Assembly: GCF_003945595.2 (NCBI RefSeq)
Contig: NW_024103452.1
Location: 5,303,555-5,367,554 of the forward strand
Source: Pipra filicauda
Lineage: Eukaryota; Chordata; Aves; Passeriformes; Pipridae
DNA length: 64,000 nucleotides
Reading direction: 5' to 3'
Shown here: positions 23,481 to 35,249 of the stretch, in pieces
Position numbering within the stretch: the stretch's first letter is position 1
Layout: each line of letters starts with the position of its first letter
Notes under the pieces: model-generated
Seen by the model: the letters and a program-made list of their open reading frames with translations, nothing else
Database searches by the model: none
What the model was told of the DNA's origin: nothing
Translations under genes and position numbers: made by a program

Positions 23481-23961
23481 CAGAGAGCGTTTAATTTTGA
23501 GTGCAGGAAAGACTTGGTTGCAAAAGGAAAAAAACACCTCAAAACTGAAACATTTTGAAGATGAACTTCCAGTAAATGCTGGAACTGAATCATAGTGAAA
23601 AAGAATACATTTATGTTGCATATGCACATATATATCTTTCAGAATCTGCCCAAGAGCTATTCTAGGAACCCTGTATTTGAAGGGAACACAAAACTTCCTC
23701 TTACCCAACCTGCAACAGTGTGTAAGAAGAATGACAAAGTAACTAAAAAACGTTAGGTAATTGCCAGGCATATGTTGCAGCAACAGTAAAGCAAGTTGAG
23801 GTCAAGAAAAATGTGTCCTAGTGACAGAGGTCTAACTTATTTGTATGTTTTTCTCCAACCTCCTTTGGTATAAATATAGCAGTCACAGGTCAAACAAAGA
23901 ACTTCTGCCTTCCAGGCAGAGGTCTTGAGTTTATGGCCTGCCCAATAACCTAAGTACTGAA

Positions 23962-23966
<5 letters not shown>
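23481..23966. other. Unassigned DNA before an A-run
   Basis: No gene or known repeat signature. The last 80 bases before the A-run do not show tRNA-type A and B boxes, so I cannot call a SINE. Confidence 0.5.

Positions 23967-23995
<29 letters not shown>
23967..23995. repeat. Poly(A) run, 29 bases
   Basis: An uninterrupted run of 29 A, the longest homopolymer in the window. It could be the tail of a retrocopied transcript inserted in plus orientation, but there is no AATAAA just upstream and I see no target-site duplication. It may equally be a plain mononucleotide repeat. Confidence 0.85.
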
Positions 23996-23997
<2 letters not shown>

Positions 23998-24848
23998 AGG
24001 GAGAGCTGAACCCCTCTAGGGACATGAGATCACTTTAATGGGTAGCCCACATAACAGGCAACTTTATAGATCTTAAGGGTGACACATCATTTAAACCTTC
24101 AGATAGATCTGTTATGGTCCTGTAATTCAGCCTAAGCCAGGCTAAATTTATTTTTATATCTTCCCAATGCCTATCAACGTATACATAACTTTGCTTCAAG
24201 TCAGAATATTTTGCCCCCTTCAAATTCAGAAGCACTCACACATGGCTTGTCTAATACCTGGGAGATTATAACAAAGAGATAGTTGATGATTGATCTTCTG
24301 CAAAATATTCCCTACAGATTGACTTGATTATATTGCAATCATCTGTTCCCCCTCAAATTCCTCCTTCACACACTTCTGCTATGAATTGTTGGGAAATTCC
24401 CAGCCGGCAATGAACATTAGTGATTATGTGAATAAGTTTATGTACATGACAATTTATAAATTTTAGTCTTCTCAAAAGTGTTTATTTGAATGTATATATA
24501 ACCAATATTCAGACCACATGTGTGATTATGTCCTCTAATTTCAGCTAAGTTAGAAAGTTAGAAATCTAAGATCCTTCTAGCCCAAGGAGAATAAAATGGA
24601 CTTCCCCGGGATTGATTCACCTTGGCATAAGAGAGAAATATGAGATGGGTAAGAATAAGAATCCTCTGGAAGTAGCTTTTCCTCTTTTGTCTATGAAGGT
24701 AGACTAAAGTCTACAGCACTGAAAGCAAAGTTGTGTGGGATGAATTAGATTTCACCTGACCATGTCCAGATAGCACTTCAAGTACCAGCAGTTTTATCCT
24801 CATTATCTACTGATAAGGAAAGAGAATGTGTGTCATTAAACTCAAGTA
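23996..24848. other. Unassigned AT-rich DNA
   Basis: No gene, LTR or CR1 signature found up to the second LTR. Confidence 0.6.
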
Positions 24849-25427
24849 TGTGCAGCTTTTGCCTGGGATAGTTAATTTTCTTCACAGTGGCTGGTATGGG
24901 GCTGTGTTTCAGATTTGTGCTGAACACAAGGTTGATAAAATAGAGATGTTTTTGTAAATGCTGAGCAGGGCTTATAAAGAGCTAAGGCCTTTTCTGCTTT
25001 TCATACCGCCACACTGGTGAGGAATTTGGGGGTGCATGGGAGGCTGGGAGGAGACACAGCCAGGACAGGTGACCCAAACTGACTAAAAGGACTTTCCAGA
25101 CCATGTGACATCATGCTCAGTATTGAAGATGGGAGACAGAATGAAGAAGAGGGGGGATGTTTGGAGTGATGGTTTTTGTCTTTCCAAGTAACCTTGACAT
25201 GTGATGGGGCCCTGTTCTCCTGGACATGGTTGAACACCTGTCTGCCCATGGAAAGCAGTGAATTAATTCCTTGTTTTGCTTTCTTTGCTTTACTTAAAAA
25301 TATCTTTATTTCAACCCATGAGTTTTCCAGCTTTTTACCCTTCCAATTCTCTCCCGGATCCTGCTGGTGGGGGAGTGAGTGAGCAGCTGCATGGGGCTTG
25401 ACTGCTGGCTGGGTTTAAACTAGGACA
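24849..25427 (+). mobile_element. Solo LTR of an endogenous retrovirus, better-preserved copy
   Basis: A 579-bp LTR beginning TG and ending in 'gggtttaaactaggaca'. Internal landmarks are 'gcctgggatagttaatttt', 'ctggtatggggctgtgt', 'gaggctgggaggagacac', 'gacccaaactgac', 'catgtgacatcatgctcag', 'gtctttccaagtaacc', 'atttcaacccatgag' and 'gtgagtgagcagctgcatgg'. These match, from memory, a very common bird LTR class. AGTA is found immediately before (24845-24848) and after (25428-25431) the LTR; the match extends to CAAGTA if the end is drawn two bases earlier. No internal viral genes adjoin it, so the provirus was reduced to a solo LTR by recombination. The site where related LTRs carry a TATA-like motif reads 'cagtattgaag', so promoter activity is doubtful. 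Confidence 0.88.
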
Positions 25428-26491
25428 AGTAAAAGGAAGCTGATGTAAAAAAAGTATACAGTTTCCAAGGATAATATAAAAAAATCTCTGAATTAGGAAG
25501 ACCTTGGGCAATATATTGCGGGTTGCCCTATCGTTCTTAGTGTCACCATGTATTATGTATTATAAGTGTGTTGTATATTTTTTATTAAAATTATACATTA
25601 CTCATTTTTTAGAATCAATTTTTTAAACCCCAAAGGAAACTGACTATATGTATGTACATATATCTCCATATGTTATGTTGACACCAAATCTGACATAATA
25701 CAGCACTGAATCAAGTCAAGAGTCTTATAAAACTCCCAAAATTATGATAAAAGTCAATTCAAGATTCCAACAAATAAAAGACAAATACCAATGTAACTGT
25801 AGACTCCCAAAATGAATAACTGAAACACCATTTTGACTGGGATAGCTCTGTCTTTCAGATGAATACAAGCAATACATTCCTTATTCCTATTACATCTTCC
25901 TGTAACACATTTATTCTAAATTAATTAATTCAAAAGAAGGCATTAATAATTGAAAAAAGAAGCTGAGTAAATTATAGGAATAAGTCAGAAGTACACAGAA
26001 AAAATGGAAGAGAGAATTTTTCCAGCACAGAAGGTATTAAGTGAAACATTTGAAACTTTTACAAGTAAAAACTTCACTTGATGATTGAGTCCAGAATTAA
26101 CTGGCATAACTCCACTGAAATCAAGCTAACTATGCCAATTTGCATCAGCTGAGGACCTGACTCAGTATCATACTGTGAAGTAATATTCTTTCTGTCTTCC
26201 CGAAAACACTACTATGAATGTGTGATATTTTGCAGGTGGATCAGTCTTTTAGTGTACAGTATAGTTACATGATATGAATCTGAAGTATCTTCACTATATT
26301 TACATATCTTAGTGTTGATCCATCTGGAGTTTTATTTCACCTAACACAGCAAAGCTAAGCAGTTGAATGACTTTTTATTTATTTTTAGGTTTTCCTAATG
26401 TCTTTTGTTAGCAGTCTCTTAATTTTTGCACATACTTTTCAAACTGACTGAATCCATTTCCAACTGTCTAACCACATAGGAGCGTTTCCAG
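25428..26491. other. Unassigned AT-rich DNA
   Basis: No retroviral internal sequence follows the LTR. No recognisable gene or repeat. Confidence 0.6.
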
Positions 26492-26661
26492 TTGTCCTTT
26501 ATAATGTTCTGCTGCTACTTTTACCTTTCCGCACAACACTGTCTGCTTCTCTACTGCTGTCCATCCTACACCCAATATTTGCTGCTGCCAAAAGGAGAAC
26601 CTCCATCAATCTACCAAATACCTCTCCATAAGTATGTGTCTGGTTATCCATCGCTGTTCTG
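26492..26661 (+). other. Possible exon (B), weak
   Basis: A 170-base segment begins after 'agcgtttccag' and ends at a strong donor 'TTCTG|gtaagt'. One frame is open from the first base to the donor (56 codons plus two bases). The peptide starts LSFIMFCCYFYLSAQ and is hydrophobic and Cys/Tyr-rich, which in T-rich DNA may be only composition. Its start phase fits the end of candidate A and its end phase fits the open frame of candidate C. The acceptor tract is poor. Confidence 0.12.
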
Positions 26662-27169
26662 GTAAGTATTTTAACCAAAGATAGGTCAGCACTATAATCA
26701 TATGAGATCTTTGTTTATACTTTGGAATACGTGTTCTTTCTTGTTTCAACTCCCAGGCAAAGAGATTGTATCTGCACTGAGTGAAAGTTTAATGACTGAT
26801 AAACCTTGGCAATAACACTTTTACCCTGAGTCATATGTTAAAAACCCCAGCTATTGACATTTTATTTTGAAGAGCTGCAGCATCCAGAAGTTTTACTGCC
26901 AATGACTAAGTTGCTGAATATTCCATTTGGAACAAGAAAATAAAACCTGTATTTTGGACAAGAAAAAAGTTCAGAGGATACATGTGTGCACACAAAAACA
27001 CACACATGCAGTGTCAAAGTCTCTGTTTACCTTCATGTCTGCAGGGAGTAGTCTTTAAACATATCTCAAGGCCATTCAGTAAATACAGTTAATTAAAAAC
27101 TTCTTTTGGAGCCAAAGTTTCAAACTATGCTAATTTGTAGTAATATTTATCACACTGTGTTCTCTCAAG
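26662..27169. other. Unassigned AT-rich DNA between two possible exons
   Basis: No repeat or gene seen apart from a short CA-rich patch at about 26990-27010. Confidence 0.55.
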
Positions 27170-27232
27170 GATGCCAGATGGATATGCTTTAGCACACATG
27201 GAACTGCTCAGACGAAATATCTTGTCCAAAAG
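27170..27232 (+). other. Possible exon (C), unproven
   Basis: A 63-base segment lies between an acceptor-like 'tgtgttctctcaag' and a near-consensus donor 'AAAAG|gtaagaa'. Two of three frames are open. The one compatible with candidate B reads MPDGYALAHMELLRRNILSK after one leading base; the other starts DARWICFSTHG. I recognise neither peptide. The splice sites are the best in this group, but the segment is short. Confidence 0.2.
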
Positions 27233-27661
27233 GTAAGAACTTAACTGTCTTCTTAGACTGGTGAGCTAGTCTGGAAATATACTTCTGAAACAGCACAATA
27301 AAGAGCAAAGAACACACATGATACAAGGCTGATTAATTAACATCTGCTCTCAGATTGCACAGTTTTTGCTTTCACTCAAGTATCCTAAAGTACCACATAA
27401 AATCTGAATTTTTACAATGTATTTCAGTGTACTATGTCTGCAATACGTCACACGTACAGATGCTAAACCACTCTGGGATTTATTTGACAGAGAAGCCTTG
27501 GAGCTGGATTCAAATGCTGAAATGGAAGTACAATTGCAATTGGAAAATTGTGAAAGTACAGTTGGATAGTGAGAAAAGGCCCCATCAGGTCAGTGGCAGG
27601 ATATGAAGGCCACCACAAAGTCACTTGAAAGGTGATGGAGAAAACAGACATTCCTGACAAA
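27233..27661. other. Unassigned DNA before a CR1
   Basis: The 83-codon plus-strand frame at 27355-27606 has no motif and overlaps a minus-strand frame of similar length. Non-coding is the simplest reading. Confidence 0.5.
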
Positions 27662-28118
27662 TCGTAGAATCATAGAATATTTTGAGTTAGAAGGGACCCA
27701 CAAGGATCATCAAGTCCAGCTCCCAACCCTGCACAACAATCACACCATGTACCCAAGAGTGTTGTCCAAACACTCCTTGAGCTCTGTCGGGTTGGTGCTG
27801 TGAACAATGCCCAGGGGACCCAATCGCATACTGGGCAAAGAACCTCTTGCTAATATCCCAGCTAAACCTTCCCTGACACAGTTTCAGACCATTCCCTCAG
27901 GTCCTGTCACTGATCACCACAGAGAAGAGATCAGTGTCTGCCCCTCTGCTTCCCCTCGTGAGGAAGTTGCAGACAACCATGAGATCTCCTCTCAGTCTCC
28001 ACTTCTCTGGGCTGAACAAGCAGTGAACTCAGCTGCTCTTTGTATGACTTCCCCTCCAGACACTTTAGCACCTTCTTATCCCTTCATATCCCTTCTTTGG
28101 ATGCTCTCTAATATTCAG
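27662..28118 (-). mobile_element. CR1 LINE, truncated 3' end
   Basis: CR1 in minus orientation: the left edge has the inverted terminal repeats (tcgtagaatcatagaat), then 'gagttagaagggaccc', 'ggatcatcaagtccagctc', 'cactccttgagctctg', 'cagaccattccctcagg' and 'tctccacttctctgggctg'. Only 3' UTR and the end of ORF2 remain. The plus-strand frame of 124 codons at 27807-28181 is antisense to this element and not a gene. The family resembles that of the copy at 55111-55375. Confidence 0.9.
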
Positions 28119-29360
28119 ATCTGCTACAGACATCTACATGAGAGACACCTAACAGTGTTAGATAAGATACACAATACGTAATTTCATTTATTGCAACAAG
28201 ACCAATTCCAACTACAGCACTAGTTGTGTATTTATGGCTGCAACACTTTTTAATTAATTGTCTTAAGAAGAAAAATGTCTCCTGCTGTTGTCTACTGACA
28301 GCGGTTTTCTTTAGCTCAAATAAATCTATTAGAAAAACCCATTGTGAAAACCTGCCTTCAAAGCAGATGATGATTTTTTTTCTCTACATAATGAAAGCAA
28401 GATTTCATTCCCAGGTTCTAACTCTGAAAATGTGATACAAATGACGAAGTCTGAAAGGTTGGACTTTGTGTCTACCTTTCATTCATGGCAAGTCATCTAA
28501 TATTTATGTGTCTGCTTTGTCATTTCAAAGACAGAAATTATTTTTCTGCAGACAGCATATGTTCACCTCTTGAAGTGATGACATGTTTGGTTTAAACTTG
28601 TGTTTTAATTAAACCAGAAGAGGTTGGAGAAGATTTTTCTCCTGATGAAAGCAAGTACATTTACCTTTATTCACAAAAAGTGTTTTACGCAGGAATCATT
28701 TAATTAGTTTCTAAAATGTAGTTGACAATAGTTAGCAACTGAGAAATTGATTGTAAAATTTGAAGTACCTGGATATTTATTAGATGGACCTGAAAAATCA
28801 TGGCAGGATTCTGATTTAAATAGACCTTAGTATGTGTCTTATAATACCTTTAGTATCTATCACTCAAGCTGAAGCCTTTGTACCTTATTCTTGTAAGACC
28901 GTGTTGGTATATTTAATGACCCCTGTGCTCTAAGCATAACATCATCTCTGGCAGAACAAATTCCTGTGCATCCAGCTCTGCTTTTGATTTGGTTCAGACT
29001 GAAAAATGTAGTGGTTTTTTGACCTTTTTTTACTAGCAAATGAAAAAAAATCACTTTGAGAGAACTCTTCTGAGGTCTAAAATTGCATTGTGTATCCAAT
29101 ACATATGCAATGACCTTCTGTGAGAGAACAATATGTTCTTAAGCATTGTACAAGACTGAGTACACAATCAACACCTAGACGAGAATCAGATAGAGCAGAA
29201 ACATCCTGAACAAGATGCTGTAGTTGTGCAGACAATGACACAACATATTTAACACAGGCTGTAGTACAAGGAACACAGCAGAAGTCATTTTTCTGAGAAT
29301 CACCTAGGCTTTCCTCTGCTTTGAGAGCCTGGTACACAGGGAAGGTCTAGATCAGGAAAA
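28119..29360. other. Unassigned AT-rich DNA
   Basis: No recognisable gene or interspersed repeat. The frames at 28860-29099 and 29077-29337 (minus) are short and without motif. Confidence 0.55.
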
Positions 29361-29380
29361 AATTATATTATATTATATTA
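29361..29380. repeat. (TATTA)n microsatellite
   Basis: About four units of the pentamer TATTA lie immediately before a CR1 fragment. The last unit may derive from the CR1 motif 'atattaggaaaa'. Confidence 0.75.
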
Positions 29381-29591
29381 GGAAAAAAATCTTCACTGCA
29401 AGGGTGGCCAGGCATTAGAATATGCTGCCCAGGGAAGTGGTGGAACCACCATTCCTGAAAGTGTTCAAAAAAGCACGTGGATGTGGCACTTGTGGGCACA
29501 GTTTAGTGGTAAACATGGTGGTGCTGGCTTAATGGTTGTACTCAGTCTTAGGGGTCTTTTCCAGGCTTAATGATTCAATGATTGTGATTCT
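29381..29591 (+). mobile_element. CR1 LINE, truncated 3' end
   Basis: CR1 in plus orientation: 'aatcttcactgcaagggtgg', 'gctgcccagggaagtgg', 'gtggatgtggcactt', 'cagtttagtggtaaacatgg', 'taatggttgtactcag', 'ggtcttttccaggctta', then weak 8-bp terminal repeats (atgattcaatgattgtgattc). This is the 'gtttagtgg' subtype, distinct from the copy at 3715-3922. No coding sequence remains. Confidence 0.9.
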
Positions 29592-30852
29592 AAATGCATC
29601 AGTTCTTCTTTCCATAGTAATGTCACTGTTTAAATGGTTGGAGATATAGAAGTGGCCTGGGGTGAGCAAGCAACTGATTTATCTAAATGTAACACAGGTT
29701 CTGGAAGCACCTTGCTTCTGGAGATCCAGAAATCAGAAGGAAAAAAGGTGATAAGAGGATCATGGAACAGACAGTGAGCAGCAAGACTAAAGATGAAGAA
29801 TGGCCAAGCACAAGGTGAAAACCTTTACGATAAACAAAGATGGACTTTGTCACCTGAGGATCTTCAGAACAGGACTGTGCTGGAGTCCTTTTTCTGTTAT
29901 CAACTAGAGTCTCAAAAAAAACTTTTGTAACCCTTGGTCAGCAAAATCATATGTGTAAGAGCCAGTTTTCCTGTGACAGTATCCCAGATCATAGCCCAAT
30001 ATAGTGCTACTATTTGGATGAGAGCAGAGAGAGTAATATTCAAAAAGAGTAAAAATGATGATGCAAAAAATATTCAGGTGAAATGATTTTTTCATTCTTT
30101 AATGTTCTGAAAGAAATTAAATCAGAAGATGTGAGTGTACTTCTTGATAACAAAACTCAGAAAGCATTAGAACAATTTTCTTTAACCTGACAAAAGTATT
30201 GGAAAAAGGAATCAAACTCCGTTTACCACAAACCGGTATCTACAGCAAAAAGAATTTAATAATACATCTCTTTACAAAACTGCAACTGGAACACATAGAA
30301 ACAGAAAACTGAATGAAGCCAGAAAATGAAATGAAACATTAAGTTACCCAGTACTTTGTTTTTACCACAAAACTATCCTTTCACTCTGTGTTACTTTACA
30401 ACACGCATAGCTGGGCTCCCAGCTGGAGCTGAAGCTGCAATGAAATGCATGTTTGTTATAATCAGAATGGAAAGCAATCTCTGTCGCTAAAGCCACACCA
30501 AGATTTCTCTGAGACCTCTTTCAGTTCCATGTACCTCTCTGTTTTAATTTTTCCATCTGGAATATCTTGTTTCTTCTCAGTCCAAGTAGTAGTCCTAAAT
30601 GTTTTTTTCCCTAGAAAGTCCAGTCTTCAAAAATAAGGGATGGATGGAAAATTGTGCAATTTGCATTATTAGAAAAGCTTACCACTGAATCTCAAATACA
30701 TCATGACTGTAGGATTCTACTTGAAATGTAATAGGAAGGTCAGAAACTTGCTGGAAAGCAAGTGCAAACTGAATTATATGTCAAAGCTTTAAGGGCATAT
30801 ATAATACCTTTTGTATGAGCATAGTAGATTTTTCTAGAGTAGTTTTTAGCTC
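29592..30852. other. Unassigned AT-rich DNA
   Basis: No gene or repeat that I can support. Confidence 0.6.
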
Positions 30853-31668
30853 AGAGAATCACAGAATCATAGAATCAATCATAGAAGGATTTGAGTTGGA
30901 AAGAACCTTAAAGATCCAAACACCTGCCATGGGCAGGATGTGTTTTCACTATATCAGGTTGATAAAAGCCCTGCCCAGCCTGGGGTGGATCATCCACAAG
31001 TCCTTTGGGACTTGTTCTCACCATACTCATTATAAAAAAAATTCTTCCCTCTGTCCAACCTAACCCTAACCTTTTTCAGTTCCAAACTCTTACCCATTGT
31101 TCTGTCACTATAAGCCATGGTGAAAATCCTCTCTGTCTTTCTTATGAACCCTGTTTGTAAATTGAAAGGCTGAAGTAAGTTGTCTCTGGAACCTTCACTT
31201 TTCCACGCTGAGCAACCCCAATTCTCTCAACCTGTCTTCATAGAAAAAGTGCTTCAGCTCCTTGACCATTTTCATGATCCTCCTCTGGACTTGTTCCATC
31301 AGGTCAATGTCTTTCTTGTGTTGGGGGCCCCACAGCTGGATGTAACAAGCCAGGTGGGGTCTCACCAGAGCAGTGTAGAGGGACAGAATCACCTCCCTCA
31401 GCCTGCTGGCCCAGTTCTTTTGATGCAGCCCAGGATACAGTCAGCTTTCTGAGCTACAAAAGTGCGCTGCTGGATCATGTCCAATTTTTCATCCACCAGC
31501 ACCCCCAAGTCCTTCTCAACAGGCTTGTTCTCAATCTGTTCATCCCCCAGCCTGTATTGATACTGGGGATCGCCCTGACCTGGGTGCAGTACCTGCACTT
31601 GGCCTTATTGAACTTCACGTATTTCCCACCAGCTTGTTGAGCCTGTCAAGGTCAAATGGCAGCTATCA
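30853..31668 (-). mobile_element. CR1 LINE, 3' part with ORF2 C-terminus remnants
   Basis: CR1 in minus orientation with its 3' terminal repeats at the left (gaatcacagaatcatagaatc). Two minus-strand frames keep CR1 ORF2 C-terminal protein. The upstream one (31398-31598) contains [26 protein letters not shown] and [10 protein letters not shown]. The downstream one (31195-31392) contains [30 protein letters not shown] and EDRLRELGLLSVEK. They are separated by a frame change near 31395, so the protein is broken. The catalytic RT core is absent because the 5' truncation is at about 31668. Confidence 0.92.
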
Positions 31669-34600
31669 GTCATACTGGGGGATGTCAGGCTTTGCAGAGC
31701 AGTTCTTCATAACAACGTTCCAGGAAAGTAAACATATTTCCTTGTAGAAAATTTGCATTACCTTCAAGAAGAAAAGGCCTCCCCATTCTCCCCTGTGAAT
31801 GAGAATTGTAGTGGAGCAAGTAGGGCTCCATGAGGAAGGAGAAACATTAGGGGCAAAATTTAGGGGCAGCCTGCTGCCCTACCACAGTGCCAGGAGTCAG
31901 CAAACATCAGAAGTGGTAAAACTCCATTTTCCCAAACATCTGTCTCCCTCCACATAGGACTGGCTAATGGAAGCACCAGGCCCTTTGGCTGTGGAAGGTA
32001 GTATCTGGCACAGCAAAAAGACACTTCCACCTATTTTGTCACCATCTCAGTGTTGAATCACAGAGTCAATTCTACCATTTCAGTGCTGTCCTTTCTCCAG
32101 ACTACTATCCAATATTTGCCCAGGAAATAGAGCTACAAAGTGGAATTGCTTCTTTCTTCTGCCGCTGCACAGTTCAATAAAACCAGCATGAGTCTGTCCC
32201 AGTGACACATTTGGCAGGGAAACAGCTGTTGAAACCCAGAGTGATCTGAGGCTTTGCTAGATGGGCCCGTACTGTTTGTTCCACAGTGCTCACGTGCAGT
32301 TTGCTTGCTGAGCAGGGACAGCCAAACTTAGCACTGTCCTGCAGTGCATTGCCCCCAGTCATGTCTACCAGTCTTAGTACTGTTACATTCATTGCAGAGA
32401 GACCACTGTGTGTAGTGATTTAAGGCACCAAGCACACAAGAGACTAATTGCTCTGTGAATTAGGTCACTGGAGTGCAATGTGGGAGAGCTGGATATTTTT
32501 TGAGCCCTTGGCTTTTGATCCCTATTTCATAGAAATAAAGTGCCTTCTTCTTCCTCTGCAAAATGTGGGTAATACTTTTCTACCTCAAATTGGAAGCTAA
32601 GGAGGAGTTTTGTCTTATTGAAGATGCACTCAAATACTGTTGGAATAAGAATCAGAGGGCGAACAACAAACAAGATTCCTCTGTGCAGACTTCATCTAGC
32701 AGGGAGTAATGGAGGCATAATGCTATACTGAAGGGTAACAAATGAAAAAAAAATGCAGCAGTCTCACTCATGAAATACTGCCCATCATGTGCTCTGACTT
32801 ATTCTGTACTGTAGGAAATAGAAGCTCACACAATAAAATAGGATTGCAATACATTTGTGCAAGGGGGCATGTAAGAATCTGACTTTTTTAAGTATGGGTT
32901 TTCTGTTTATTTTGTCCTCCTCAGTTCATGTTCCTTCTTTCAAAGTTGTAGAAGATATTTGACTATAGGTGCTGAGTTTTTCAGCTATCAGCAAAATCCA
33001 ACACTGAATGAAAATTTATGTAATAGGTAAGGAAGTGCAGTAGAGGATGAACACTGGATAGAGAGGAAAAGGTGTAATACCCCACGTCAAGGCCATTGCA
33101 AAGCCCAGACCTATGTGACGTTATTCTGCGTGAGTAGTCAGATTCCCATGTTTCCTTCTTCTAGCTCTTCAAATTCATTATCCACACTTTTCATAAATAT
33201 CTTGAAGAAAGAAAACTTTAGCTATGATATCAGCCTAATTATTGACAGGGTCATATGTTCATGCTGAGGTGGAATCACATGGACAAAGATACCCCAGTAT
33301 AGGTTTCCATATTTAGTGCCATGTCTTCTAATCTGGAGGAACTGTAATTCAATCAATGCAAGAGTTAAACCCATTTTTATGTAATCTCTGGAAACAGAAA
33401 TAGAGCCCTAACAATAAAAAAATTCCATGAGCTAGAAGAGAACCGAAACCCAAGACCCCACTGTGTTTTTCTGAAGATTTGAGTGAAGTTGTTTTATTCA
33501 TGGGAGTTATGCCCCTAAAGGCACACAAAGGAACAGAAAAAATGTAATCAGTAAAGGAATAGAAATATAACCAGTAAAGAAGAAAATTGGAATTATAACA
33601 GGATACGTACTAGGAAGCATCAAAATGCAATTGATTCAGAGTCCTGTTTACATGTCAAAGCGGGGACTAGAGATGCTATTTCATCCTTTTACTCTCTCTG
33701 GTCATGCCTACAACTCAAAGCAGTTTAGTATTTAGGTTAGTTTACTACTTTTGCTCTCAGCTCGTGAAAGGGTTTTGCAATTTTATCCATTAGTCTTGCA
33801 AACAATGTCCATTTCCAGGTAATTATGTGTAGTTCTTTGAAGGTAGTATATACATTCAGATGGAGAAGTTTTTTTAGAGTGGTTATTTCATACCACTTAT
33901 AACCAAATTTTGCTCTATTTTACTGAATACAGAAATTAGGTGAAATACATCATTCTTCTTACATCTGTATTCATTGTCATGAGTTTTTGCTACATGAGTA
34001 GATCAGGAGCCTGAGCTTGCAAACATAATAGCATGAGTACAAACCCCACAGCCATTTGCAGAGCAGTTTAGGCATTTACTTCCTGATTCATTGGCAACGT
34101 GGAAAACAAAAGTACCAGCTATGCTCTGGCTAAGGACTACAGATCCTATTACAAGCCCTGTTTTTAAATTGCTGGAGCAATCTATGAGTCTGAAATGCTC
34201 CACTGAACATATTTACTTCTTTTCTTTGCCAGCTGCAAGTTTCCATGTGCTCAATCTTCCAGTCAATTTTTTTTTTTTAATTCTATGACTTCATTAAAAT
34301 GCTTATAATATTTTTGGCTTGTTACATGTATTTTAATTCTTTGACTATGATTCTTGATCTACCATGACCTTTGAGTCTGATCAAGCTTCTGTAGTTGTTA
34401 TTTTGTTTTTCAAAGGCAGATGACCAAAGTCAGACTTCTTTCAAAAAGAAAAAGTGAGACTCAATTTATTTTGGGGTTTTTTTCACAATTTTCTCATAAA
34501 TATAAGAAAACTAAATCATTATTTTCTTCTTCTGTGCTTTTCTAAGTTAAAGCTGAAAAAACAGAGAAGAAAGAGGATGTAAAACAAAAAAAAAAAAACC

Positions 34601-35212
34601 AGTTGCACAAAATAGTTGCAGATAGAAGCTTCAAAATTCTCATGGAACCCAATATTTTTAAATTACCTTTGCTTTTCCTGTAAAAGGAAAAAAAGCTTAG
34701 CGCCAGATTATACTTGTATTTGAATTCAACTCAAAATATTACCCAGAAATCCAAATCAAGTGTGATTATTGATAGTGTCAGCATGTGCAGTGGAAGATAG
34801 CTGAATGAGCATGTGTGCATTATGGTATCTCATCAAGCACTAAGATACCTCATCAAGTATTGTATGTATTTGTGCCTTATGCTACTTATCTCTGGCATGT
34901 CAAAAACCATTTGGAGTGTTTTAGGATGTGAAGTGTGATGTTTGTATTTCCTCTTCAAAGAGCATGATTTCCTCATTAACATGAGGAGCAGTTGCACATG
35001 AGTGGGGAGGAATTCCGGGTATCTAGGCAGGTGATGCTACGTGGTTTTACACATTAACACACACTGTATTGTACCATTCACAGTACCTACAGCAAATTGA
35101 TCACCTTTCTCAGAAAGAAGCTGCACAGAAGAGATTAAAGCACCACAAACCAGTGTTTGAAGCATTACAATCCCTTTTCTTTGTAAATCAACTGATTAAA
35201 TGGTCTATGGAG
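31669..35212. other. Unassigned DNA, no gene seen
   Basis: About 3.5 kb without a recognised repeat. The part at 31760-32400 is somewhat GC-richer and includes a 72-codon minus-strand frame without motif (32174-32392). T-runs occur at 34268-34279 and an A-run at about 34588-34600. Confidence 0.55.
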
Positions 35213-35249
35213 GTAATATGAGGCATTCAGAGTAATATGAGGCATTCAG
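35213..35249. repeat. 19-bp tandem duplication
   Basis: The unit gtaatatgaggcattcag(a) occurs twice in tandem with 18 of 18 comparable bases identical. It is a recent local duplication. Confidence 0.85.

Noticed and set aside
23860..23966. Possible tRNA-derived SINE before the A-run
   Set aside because: No A box or B box (GGTTCGA-type) could be found in the expected positions.
19398..25427. Single provirus bounded by the two LTRs
   Set aside because: Each LTR has its own flanking short duplication, their decay differs, and no gag, pol or env protein is visible between them; a hAT fossil occupies part of the interval.
27807..28181. 124-codon plus-strand frame
   Set aside because: It lies almost wholly antisense to the CR1 fragment at 27662-28118.
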